Below are positions 25,736-32,893 of a stretch of 41,209 bases of DNA, piece by piece (the stretch's first letter is position 1; every line of letters begins with the position of its first letter). The notes beneath the pieces were generated by a model, which was not told the origin of the DNA, made no database searches, and worked only from the letters and a program-made list of their open reading frames with translations. The DNA is taken from the NCBI GenBank assembly GCA_030627905.1, contig DAOVRZ010000043.1, positions 1 to 41,209 of the forward strand, in the 5' to 3' direction. This stretch comes from JAGMES01 sp023128035 (GTDB lineage Bacteria; Bacillota; Halanaerobiia; DY22613). The translations under genes were made by a program, and so were the position numbers.

Positions 25736-25937
25736 TTTCCTTCACCACCTCAACAGAAATTGCGTAGTCAGGACAACGCAGTTCACACATCTTACACCCG
25801 ATGCATTTATCCGGGTTCACCAGCACACAGACATTATTTTCTAATGCCAATACCTTTGTTGGACAAAAGGAAACACATATATTACATCCCTTACACCACT
25901 CTGTTTTAATTGTCACTATCCCTGTCTGTTTGGCCAT
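25725..25937 (-). CDS. korD: 2-oxoglutarate:ferredoxin oxidoreductase delta (ferredoxin) subunit
   Basis: A 70-residue 2[4Fe-4S] ferredoxin with clusters CKGCNICVSFCPTKV and CIGCKMCELRCPDYAI. It takes electrons from KorB to soluble ferredoxin. Preceded by AAAGGAGG. Order of transcription D-A-B-C, as in many clostridia. Confidence 0.93.
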   Translation of the reverse strand: MAKQTGIVTIKTEWCKGCNICVSFCPTKVLALENNVCVLVNPDKCIGCKMCELRCPDYAISVEVVKENEK

Positions 25938-25977
25938 TTTACTAGCCTCCTTTAAAATTTATAAAGTTTTTCTAATT

Positions 25978-26136
25978 TTAGGCATAAATAAAGCTGTCCC
26001 ATTGTTTCACCGACGCTTTAACGCGGTAAAATAATGCCACAGTAACCATTAAAAAAATTAAATGATAAGAGAGGAATCCAGTATTTTTGTTTATGATATT
26101 GTTGAGATACGCATTTATAGATAAAAACGGTTCCAT
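25978..26136 (-). CDS. possible 52-residue membrane protein upstream of korD
   Basis: A 53-codon frame, in the leader of the kor operon, with ATG at 26134-26136 and a GAGGTGA ribosome site about 9 nt before it. The product starts MEPFLSINAYLNNIINKNTG, has one hydrophobic helix (SYHLIFLMVTVALFYRV), then the basic tail KASVKQWDSFIYA. It ends 41 bp before the korD ATG, on the same strand. I do not recognise a family. Ribosome site, position and membrane topology (positive after the helix) favour a real gene; no homologue check is possible here. Confidence 0.45.
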   Translation of the reverse strand: MEPFLSINAYLNNIINKNTGFLSYHLIFLMVTVALFYRVKASVKQWDSFIYA

Positions 26137-26543
26137 TTTTATGGTCACCTCGTTTATATATCATGCCTCAAGTTGAGTTAATACTCAGTTTCTCAACTTC
26201 ACAATTAAAAGTAATCTGGATGATTACTCAATTCTCTCTACACATCCTATTTATAACTACCAAAGTAAACTCTTCTACATACTAAAATCCTTTTTTCAGT
26301 CAGATGAGAAAAGAAACAATATTCACTCCTTTCAATTCAAACATCTTCTCAATCTTTTTTCTCCTAACGAAATCTATGCTATCTATATTCTATTCTATGG
26401 GTTAAATTCCTGCAAATATTGAGAAATTTGTTGAAAAAAATATGAGAAAAATTCTAAACCCTAAGCAGGAGTTTTTGTAAGAAGTATTGAATAGTAAGAA
26501 GTACTTTACGAATAAGATGTTTTTATTTTTTCTGATAATGACA
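26137..26543. other. divergent promoter region between kor operon and nrdD
   Basis: Non-coding as far as can be seen. The kor promoter must lie here on the minus strand; the best I can point to is an AT-rich region near 26150-26330 with a weak hairpin GTTGAG...ACTCAAC (near 26170-26200). The nrdD side carries NrdR boxes. Confidence 0.4.
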
Positions 26544-26559
26544 CCACAACATATTGCGT
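26544..26559 (+). promoter_or_regulatory. NrdR box 1
   Basis: CCACAACATATTGCGT matches the NrdR palindrome consensus (roughly ACACWATATATWGTGT) in its core CAA-AT-TTG with a degraded right end. Its centre is 31 bp from that of box 2. Confidence 0.75.
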
Positions 26560-26574
26560 ATTTTTTTTAGAATA

Positions 26575-26590
26575 CCACAATATGTTGTGG
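26575..26590 (+). promoter_or_regulatory. NrdR box 2
   Basis: CCACAATATGTTGTGG is a nearly perfect palindrome fitting the NrdR box. Together with box 1 it gives the tandem arrangement about three helical turns apart that is typical of NrdR control of ribonucleotide reductase genes. It lies just upstream of the -35 element, so NrdR would repress. Confidence 0.82.
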
Positions 26591-26596
26591 TACTTC

Positions 26597-26625
26597 TTGA
26601 CTTTTAGACTTGATTTGGTTAAAAT
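26597..26625 (+). promoter_or_regulatory. promoter of nrdD
   Basis: TTGACT (26597-26602), 17-bp spacer, TAAAAT (26620-26625). Transcription would start near 26632, which rules out translation from the in-frame ATG at 26629 and supports ATG 26659. Confidence 0.8.
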
Positions 26626-26658
26626 AGAATGATAGCAAGAAAATTAGGAGGTTTTAGA

Positions 26659-28701
26659 ATGAATATAGCAATACAGCTTATTATCAAGCGCGATGGTAGG
26701 AAAGTAGAATTTGATCAAAAAAAAATCTTTTCTGCTATTGCAAAAGTTTTTAAAGCAAATGATAAATTTAACAAAGAAGAAACCCAAAGATTAACCAACA
26801 AAGTTATCTCCTACCTTGAACTATTTTCCAAACAAAATGGTTTTCCACATGTAGAGATGGTTCAAGATTTAGTTGAAAAAATCTTAATGGAAGAAGGCTA
26901 CACTGAAATTGCCAAAGAATACATTTTGTATCGTGAGCAACATGCCAAAATCCGTGAGACTAAAAATCTTCTCTCTAGTGGCATTACAATGGTTAATGAT
27001 TACCTTAATCAGTTAGACTGGAGAGTAAATGAAAATAGTAATATGTCATATTCGTTACAGGGATTGCATAACCACATTTCATCAAATATCAGTGCACATT
27101 ACTGGTTGCATGAGATTTATCCAACAAAGATTCGAGATATTCATTTACAAGGGGATTTTCATATTCACGATTTAAGCCATCTTTCAGTATATTGTTGTGG
27201 ATGGGACTTAAAACAGCTTCTAGAAGACGGTTTCGGAGGAGTTAGTACCAAAATCGAAAGTGGGTCACCCAAACATTTTAGAACTGCTTTAGGTCAGATT
27301 GTAAACTTTTTCTATACCCTTCAAGGTGAGGCCGCTGGTGCTCAAGCCTTTTCTAATTTTGATACTTACCTAGCTCCATATATATATTATGATGGATTGA
27401 GCTATAAAGAAGTTAAACAGGCCATTCAAGAGTTTTTGTTCAATATGAATGTACCAACACGTGTGGGTTTTCAAACCCCTTTCACCAACATTACTTTTGA
27501 TTTAAAGGCTTCTGGTCTTTTAAAAAATGAGCTTGTCGTAATTGCCGAAAAAGAAATGGACAAGACTTATGGCGAATTTCAAAAAGAGATGGATATGATC
27601 AATCGCGCATTTGCAGAAGTTATGCTTGAAGGGGATGCTAAAGGACGAGTATTCTCCTTCCCAATCCCTACCTATAACATTACATCTGACTTTGATTGGT
27701 CTAACTCTGTTTTGGATCCAGTTTGGGAAATGACAGCTAAATATGGAGTACCTTATTTCAGTAATTTTATTAACTCAGATATGAATCCAGATGATGCCAG
27801 GAGTATGTGCTGTAGATTACGCTTGGACAATCGTGAACTAAGAAAACGCGGTGGCGGTCTTTTTGGTGCAAATCCAATGACAGGTTCAATTGGCGTTGTT
27901 ACGATTAACATGCCACGATTAGGTTATTTAACTAAAGGAAATCGAAAAGCTTTCTTCGATCGTCTCGAAGAGTTAATGGATCTAGCAAAAGAAAGTTTAG
28001 AAATTAAACGCAAAGTTTTAGAAAAATTCACTGAAGCTGGCTTATACCCTTACTCTCGTCACTATTTAAGCGAAATGAAAAACAGATTTGATCAGTATTG
28101 GAAAAATCATTTCAATACAATCGGCTTAAATGGAATGAATGAGTGTCTTGTCAACTTTATGAGCAAAGATATTGTAAGTCGTGAAGGCCGTCGTTTTGCT
28201 ATTGAAGTTTTAGACTTTATGAAAGCTAAAATGTTAGAATATCAGGAAGACACCGATCATCTTTACAATGTAGAGGCAACTCCTGCTGAAGGTACTGCCT
28301 ATCGTTTTGCTAGCCTTGATAAGGAGCATTATCCTGATATTATTTGCGCAAATGAAGACGCGTATAATGATGGTGCTAATCCTTATTACACAAACTCTAC
28401 CCATCTTCCAGTTGGGTATACTGACGATATCTTTGATGCATTGGATTTACAAGATCCATTACAAACCCGTTATACAGGTGGAACTGTTTTCCATGGATTT
28501 ATTGGAGAAAGATTAGTTGATGGTGAAACCTGTAAACTTTTAGTAAAACGAATCGCAGAAAATTATCATTTACCTTATTTTACGGTTACACCTACCTTCT
28601 CCATCTGTCCAGTTCACGGATATTTGCCTGGAGCTCATGAATATTGCCCTAAATGTGATGCTGAAATGGGAATAGATGAAGAAGTGAACTCGTTCAGCTA
28701 A
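26659..28701 (+). CDS. nrdD: anaerobic (class III) ribonucleotide reductase catalytic subunit lacking its glycyl-radical domain
   Basis: Reduces ribonucleotides to deoxyribonucleotides under anaerobiosis. 680 residues from ATG 26659 (AGGAGG at 26646). The N-terminal ATP-cone (about 2-95, IIKRDGRKVEFDQKKIFSAI) gives allosteric control. The ten-stranded barrel shows GDFHIHDLSHLSVYCCGWDL (active-site Cys near 178), TRVGFQTPFTNITFDL, and SMCCRLRLD (Cys near 384). The C-terminal zinc region reads ICPVHGYLPGAHEYCPKC (about 649-665). NrdD proteins continue from here to a conserved glycyl-radical segment (RVxGY...). This frame instead ends DAEMGIDEEVNSFS, with the stop in a palindrome. The radical segment is encoded as a separate ORF at 28827. 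The last few codons are probably repeat-derived. Confidence 0.95.
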   Translation: MNIAIQLIIKRDGRKVEFDQKKIFSAIAKVFKANDKFNKEETQRLTNKVISYLELFSKQNGFPHVEMVQDLVEKILMEEGYTEIAKEYILYREQHAKIRETKNLLSSGITMVNDYLNQLDWRVNENSNMSYSLQGLHNHISSNISAHYWLHEIYPTKIRDIHLQGDFHIHDLSHLSVYCCGWDLKQLLEDGFGGVSTKIESGSPKHFRTALGQIVNFFYTLQGEAAGAQAFSNFDTYLAPYIYYDGLSYKEVKQAIQEFLFNMNVPTRVGFQTPFTNITFDLKASGLLKNELVVIAEKEMDKTYGEFQKEMDMINRAFAEVMLEGDAKGRVFSFPIPTYNITSDFDWSNSVLDPVWEMTAKYGVPYFSNFINSDMNPDDARSMCCRLRLDNRELRKRGGGLFGANPMTGSIGVVTINMPRLGYLTKGNRKAFFDRLEELMDLAKESLEIKRKVLEKFTEAGLYPYSRHYLSEMKNRFDQYWKNHFNTIGLNGMNECLVNFMSKDIVSREGRRFAIEVLDFMKAKMLEYQEDTDHLYNVEATPAEGTAYRFASLDKEHYPDIICANEDAYNDGANPYYTNSTHLPVGYTDDIFDALDLQDPLQTRYTGGTVFHGFIGERLVDGETCKLLVKRIAENYHLPYFTVTPTFSICPVHGYLPGAHEYCPKCDAEMGIDEEVNSFS

Positions 28702-28801
28702 AGCTGAACATCGGGGCTTCAGTGGGGGATTCTACCCCCACTGAAGATTAAAAACAATTGCCCCCACTTATAGAAGTAAGGGTCATATTTCAAAAGATAA
28801 A
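28692..28801. repeat. hairpin-rich repeat, copy B, splitting nrdD
   Basis: Three hairpins in a row: GTTCAGCT / AGCTGAAC (28692-28709, loop holding the nrdD stop); CTTCAGTGGGGG (28717-28728) / CCCCCACTGAAG (28735-28746), perfect; and CCCCCACTT / AAGTAAGGG (28761-28782). The third part through TTCAAAAGATA matches copy C (18957-19000), and CTTCAG...CACTGAAG matches copy A. None is followed by a T-run on the plus strand. This is the sequence expected of an IS200/IS605-like end or other palindromic element inserted between two domains of NrdD. Confidence 0.7.
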
Positions 28802-28826
28802 TTAATTATTTTAGGAGGTCTAAATT

Positions 28827-28988
28827 ATGGAAAAGAAACGTCAAAAATGTGAAATTTATTCAAGGGTCGTAGGTTTTCTCTCTCCTGTATCCCAATGGAA
28901 TGTAGGTAAAAAATCTGAGTTTAAAGAACGCAAAACTTTTGATGAACAACTTAAAGAGAATAAATTTAATACTGAAATCTGTTGCTAA
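28827..28988 (+). CDS. free-standing glycyl-radical domain of anaerobic ribonucleotide reductase
   Basis: A 53-residue ORF, missed by usual length cut-offs, with a perfect AGGAGG ribosome site (28813-28818) 8 nt before its ATG. It reads MEKKRQKCEIYSRVVGFLSP, then VSQWNVGKKSEFKERKTF and a Glu/Lys/Asn tail ending EICC. YSRVVGFLxPVxxWNxGKxxEFxxR is the C-terminal radical loop of NrdD; Gly16 would carry the radical made by NrdG. Cys8, just before EIYSR, sits where NrdD sequences have the last zinc-knuckle cysteine. It is in a different frame from nrdD, so the two cannot be joined by readthrough. Function as a separate subunit, like GrcA for pyruvate formate-lyase, is inferred. Confidence 0.88.
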   Translation: MEKKRQKCEIYSRVVGFLSPVSQWNVGKKSEFKERKTFDEQLKENKFNTEICC

Positions 28989-28997
28989 CATAATTCT

Positions 28998-29024
28998 GGG
29001 GATGTGAATCATCCCCTTTTCTTT
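28998..29024 (+). terminator. terminator or attenuator between the glycyl-radical ORF and nrdG
   Basis: GGGGATG (28998-29004) pairs with CATCCCC (29010-29016), loop TGAAT, followed by TTTTCTTT. It would cut nrdG expression below that of nrdD and the radical subunit, fitting a catalytic activase. Confidence 0.7.
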
Positions 29025-29046
29025 ATATATTTCAGGAGGTGTAAGT

Positions 29047-29772
29047 ATGATTCCTATTATTGGATGTCAAAAAACTTCATTAATCGATTTTCCAGGTCAT
29101 ATCTCCTCTATCCTATTCACTTCAGGATGTAATTTTCGTTGTCCATATTGCCATAATCCCCAATTAATAGTGAATGCTGATTCTCCTAATCTTAAACCCA
29201 TTCCCATAGAAATAATTTTTGAACATCTGACAAAACGAAAAAAAGTTCTTGATGGTGTAGTAATTACTGGAGGTGAACCAACTCTTCATGGGGACAAATT
29301 AGTCGAGCTAATCATTCAAATTAGAGAGTTAGGTTATCATATCAAACTAGATACCAACGGTACCAATCCCCAACTATTAACAAGGTTAATAAATGAAAAC
29401 TTAGTAGATTATATCGCTATGGATTTGAAGACTTGTATCTCAGAGTATAGTAATTTAACTTCTACCTTTGTAAATTTGAATTTAATTCACGAGAGCATTC
29501 AAATCCTAAAAGAAATTTCAAAAGTCAGTGACAATTCAAAAATAATTAATGTTGAATTTCGCACTACCCTCCATCCTAAGTTTCATAATAAAGAAATTTT
29601 TCATAAAATGGTAGGGTTAATTGAATCAGTTCCACTTTATGTATTACAAACTTTTCGGCCTGAAACCACATTAGATCCGCTTTATCAAGATACTCATCCA
29701 TTTACTGAAAAAGAAATGCTTCAATTTCAACAAATTGCAAAAAACCATGTTAATAAATGCCTCCTTCGATGA
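29047..29772 (+). CDS. nrdG: anaerobic ribonucleotide reductase activating enzyme (radical SAM)
   Basis: A 241-residue radical SAM activase that makes the glycyl radical on NrdD, here on the separate subunit. TSLIDFPGHISSILFTSGCN is followed by the CxxxCxxC cluster motif (CNFRCPYCHNPQL, about 28-40). Then come the SAM-binding GGEPTLHGD (about 77), LDTNGTNP and YIAMDLKT. It is of the variant with the extended C-terminus found beside NrdD in clostridia. AGGAGGTG ribosome site; 58 bp after the glycyl-radical ORF. Confidence 0.93.
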   Translation: MIPIIGCQKTSLIDFPGHISSILFTSGCNFRCPYCHNPQLIVNADSPNLKPIPIEIIFEHLTKRKKVLDGVVITGGEPTLHGDKLVELIIQIRELGYHIKLDTNGTNPQLLTRLINENLVDYIAMDLKTCISEYSNLTSTFVNLNLIHESIQILKEISKVSDNSKIINVEFRTTLHPKFHNKEIFHKMVGLIESVPLYVLQTFRPETTLDPLYQDTHPFTEKEMLQFQQIAKNHVNKCLLR

Positions 29773-29800
29773 ATAAGAAAGTAAAATAGTTTAAATTTAT

Positions 29801-29838
29801 AAGGTCATGTCAAAAATGATTTTGACATGACCTTTTTA
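29801..29838 (+). terminator. terminator of the nrd locus
   Basis: Perfect 15-bp hairpin AAGGTCATGTCAAAA (29801-29815) / TTTTGACATGACCTT (29820-29834) followed by TTTTATT. Confidence 0.92.
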
Positions 29839-29849
29839 TTATCTAAAAC

Positions 29850-31835
29850 TTACGAGTTTTTCAGTTTCGCACAAACATATCTTGAACCTCTATTTGTTAA
29901 TTTTACAGAATGAAATTTACCATTAACTTTAAGGTTTGTATAGCGATTAGGAACACCAATAAAAACTTCTGTCTCCTGATAATTTCCTTCAACTAAAGAA
30001 ATTTCTACTTCCTCCCCCTCTGCTTTATATGACTCCACTTGAGCTCCTGGGAAGATATGACCAAAACTACCTAATAAATATGGTAATTTTGGTGACGTGT
30101 TCACTTTATGAAAACAAATGGTTTGGTGTGAACGCAATTCAACTTCTGCACCTGCTGAAAGAAAACCCGTCTCTTCAGAAAAAGATGGTTGATCCAAATA
30201 AAATTTACAAGTCTTTGGCTTAAAATTAATATAAACTGTATATTCTTTATCATTTATGTTGCATTTTATCATATGATAGTAATCTTTATCGATAATATTT
30301 ACAATATCTACATTAACTTTCGGATACATAGATTTTAGCAATTTCATTTCATCAGGAGTATACTCATCAATATAATCTGAGAAAAAAATCGACCCACCTA
30401 ATAGATTATTTAAGACAAATCTGGTATATCTTTGATCTTTATTAATTTCACTTATAGTACCCTTCTCATCACGAAGAATAAATCTATCATTATCATTCAG
30501 AAAAGCTTTACCATTTAAAGGAGATCTCAAAAAGGCATTCATAAATGAATTTAAATTTATTTTATTTTTATCTATAGAAGAAATTCCATTTCCTATAGGA
30601 CAAATATCCAATTGTCCTATAGCTGAGCCAATAGGAAGATTATTTCCAAAGATTATCCGCTCACCAGCTAATTCCTTGATAAAAGTTAACACATCTGATA
30701 AAATTTGGCCCTTAGTTTTATCACGATGTGATCGTAAAGCTGCTGCATATAAGAAATCGAGTTTAATAAATTCATAACCCCATTCAAAAATAATATTAAA
30801 TACTCTCCGCAAATGATCTTTAAAACCAGGAGAATAAAAATCTAGAGCATATGCCCAGCCTTTCCAAATCGGATTCTTACCTACCTTAATCGGCTGGTCT
30901 TTAGAGTTTCTTAAAAGCCATTGAGGATTATTTTTATAAATTGAGGACTTTTCATCACAGATAAACGGTGCTAACCAAATTCCTGGACGATATCCTTTTT
31001 CTTTAATTTTTTGCGCAATATGTTTCATCCCATACGGAAACTGTTTATTTGTTTCCAACCAATCCCCCACAAATTTTTGATATCCATGATCAATCAAAAA
31101 AACATCCAAAGGAATCTGAGCATCGTTAAGAGCATTTAAGTTATCTAAAACAATTTCTTCATTAATTTTACTATTGGCATTACTACTTGTCCATCCAGTA
31201 ACTTTGTTATATGATTGATTATAGTTAGGGATCAAAGAAGTATACTCATTCCAGAGAGCATTTTCTGTTCCTTCTCCCATATATATTTGAAAAGGAATAG
31301 AATCATTTTCTATAAGAAGATAATTCAATTCTTTTTCAATAACTAATTGGTTTTCATGAAAATTATACTTAAAGGCCGTCAAAGCAAAACTTTCATCAAT
31401 TGAGCCCATCATCAAATTTGGAATACCAGTTCTATGAAAGTATGTATAAGTCCATGAATGAAAATGACCAGGTTTTTTGGGAGTTTTAAAAATCTCCTCT
31501 TCTTTTATAGTTCCATTAAGTTGTTTAACAGAATGTTTTATAGGACGAATACGATCATTAGATCCTAATTCCATACTTTCAGACCAATTTTGATATCCGT
31601 TCACTAACATTTTATCATCCATTTTCATCTCTGGAGTTAGTCTTATAGATAAATGTTTAAGTTTAATGATATTATTAGGTTTCAATTGTACTGAATAGAG
31701 GTGCCCATGTTTTAATTCTTCACGGGAAATATTAACACTAAGATTGTGATGAGTATATGATTCTATGATAGAAAAGTTTATTTCTTCTTTAATACCTTCT
31801 CTCTCCCAAGATATGTATACCATAGCTTTTTGCAT
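29850..31835 (-). CDS. alpha-galactosidase-like glycoside hydrolase (GH36 type)
   Basis: About 661 residues without a signal peptide, so intracellular. An N-terminal beta-sandwich (about 1-200, LKPNNIIKLKHLSIRL) precedes a TIM barrel. The barrel has PLDVFLIDHGYQKFVGDWLE, YRPGIWLAPFICDEKS, the nucleophile-bearing strand YEFIKLDFLYAAA, and a segment DICPIGNGISS in the place of the acid/base loop. A beta C-terminal domain ends it. The acid/base loop differs from well-known GH36 enzymes, so other alpha-galacto substrates are possible. ATG 31835, 8 nt after AAAGGA, is preferred to ATG 31844, which touches the ribosome site. No sugar transporter is adjacent. Confidence 0.8.
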   Translation of the reverse strand: MQKAMVYISWEREGIKEEINFSIIESYTHHNLSVNISREELKHGHLYSVQLKPNNIIKLKHLSIRLTPEMKMDDKMLVNGYQNWSESMELGSNDRIRPIKHSVKQLNGTIKEEEIFKTPKKPGHFHSWTYTYFHRTGIPNLMMGSIDESFALTAFKYNFHENQLVIEKELNYLLIENDSIPFQIYMGEGTENALWNEYTSLIPNYNQSYNKVTGWTSSNANSKINEEIVLDNLNALNDAQIPLDVFLIDHGYQKFVGDWLETNKQFPYGMKHIAQKIKEKGYRPGIWLAPFICDEKSSIYKNNPQWLLRNSKDQPIKVGKNPIWKGWAYALDFYSPGFKDHLRRVFNIIFEWGYEFIKLDFLYAAALRSHRDKTKGQILSDVLTFIKELAGERIIFGNNLPIGSAIGQLDICPIGNGISSIDKNKINLNSFMNAFLRSPLNGKAFLNDNDRFILRDEKGTISEINKDQRYTRFVLNNLLGGSIFFSDYIDEYTPDEMKLLKSMYPKVNVDIVNIIDKDYYHMIKCNINDKEYTVYINFKPKTCKFYLDQPSFSEETGFLSAGAEVELRSHQTICFHKVNTSPKLPYLLGSFGHIFPGAQVESYKAEGEEVEISLVEGNYQETEVFIGVPNRYTNLKVNGKFHSVKLTNRGSRYVCAKLKNS

Positions 31836-31913
31836 ACAAAACATCCTTTCTTAAGTATTTTACTGTATTAAATCACTTCGATAAATATACCGTGTTTTCC
31901 TTTAATAACATTA

Positions 31914-32002
31914 TCAGAAGGCTTGAATCACCAGAATTTTATAAGTAGTATTAAAACTACTACACTAGGAATCTTCTCCTAAGAAATTAAATCTCCTTCT
32001 GA
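31914..32002. repeat. palindromic interspersed repeat, copy D
   Basis: Ends TCAGAAGG (31914-31921) and CCTTCTGA (31995-32002) are inverted. Read on the minus strand, the first 16 bases TTCAGAAGGAGATTTA are identical to copy A. An internal hairpin GTAGT...ACTAC lies at about 31945-31961. It sits in the shared upstream region of the alpha-galactosidase and the ThrE genes. Confidence 0.55.
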
Positions 32003-32134
32003 AAATTATTAAAAAAGCTGTATAGCAGGTTAATAATAAAAAAAATATTCTGTCCTTTTTAAACTACTGTTCACATAAAAAGATTTATGATAGAATAAAT
32101 AAGAATAAATTTTTGTTTTATAGGAGTGTTAAAT

Positions 32135-32893
32135 ATGCTTACTTCAAAGCAAGTCTTAGATATTGCTGGAATTGCAGGCCAAATTATCCTCTCTAATGGT
32201 GGAGAGATCTATCGCACTGAAGACACAATTACACGAATCTGTAAAGCTTACGGAATTCCATTTGTTCAAAGTGTAGTCACACCAACTGGCATTTTTATTT
32301 CAGTGGATAATAAAGATTCTATCTCACAAACTTTAGTTTTAAGAATCCATCGCCGGAATCTAAATTTAACAAAGATCAGTGATGTAAACGCTTTCTCTCG
32401 TAACTTACAATCTAATCTTCTAGATTATCAAAATGCAATGAACAAATTAAATGAAATAAATGATGCCAAAAATGTGTATCGTGTTAATTGGGTCATTTTC
32501 TTAAGCTCTTTTGGTGGTTCGATGAATGTGCTATTAGCTAAGGTAAGTATTATCAATATTATTCCTGCCTTTTTAGCAAGTCTGTTTGCACAAATTGTAA
32601 TCAAAAAAATTGGCTTTTTGAAAGAGGTAAATTTTGTTCCTCAATTAATAGCTGGATTTATAGCTGGATTTATCTCTTTAGTCTGTTTTGAAAATGGGCT
32701 TGGAGATCAATTGAGTATCATCATAGTTAGTTCAATTCTTCCCTTTGTACCTGGGGTATCAATAACCAATGCAATTCGTGATGCCATAAGCGGTGATCTT
32801 ATCTCTGCAAATAGCCGCGGGATTGAGGCATTGTTAATTGCTATAAGTCTAGCGGTAGGGGTAGCACTAGCATTGGGGGTGTTCCAAGTATGA
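32135..32893 (+). CDS. ThrE-family threonine/serine exporter, N-terminal half (DUF1212)
   Basis: About 252 residues: a soluble N-terminal part (about 1-110, AGIAGQIILSNGGEIYRTED and YGIPFVQSVVTPTGIFISV), then four to five membrane helices (NWVIFLSSFGGSMNVLLAKV to AISLAVGVALALGVF). The GGEIYRTEDT segment and PFVPGVSITNAIRD loop are hallmarks of DUF1212. It pairs with the next gene to make the two-gene form of the ThrE exporter. ATG 32135 (9 nt after AGGAG) is preferred to GTG 32126. Confidence 0.88.
   Translation: MLTSKQVLDIAGIAGQIILSNGGEIYRTEDTITRICKAYGIPFVQSVVTPTGIFISVDNKDSISQTLVLRIHRRNLNLTKISDVNAFSRNLQSNLLDYQNAMNKLNEINDAKNVYRVNWVIFLSSFGGSMNVLLAKVSIINIIPAFLASLFAQIVIKKIGFLKEVNFVPQLIAGFIAGFISLVCFENGLGDQLSIIIVSSILPFVPGVSITNAIRDAISGDLISANSRGIEALLIAISLAVGVALALGVFQV

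Noticed and set aside
26659..28988. Programmed frameshift or readthrough joining NrdD to the radical domain
   Set aside because: The two frames are 125 bp apart, in different phases, with stops between and a separate ribosome site and ATG on the second; no slippery site was seen.
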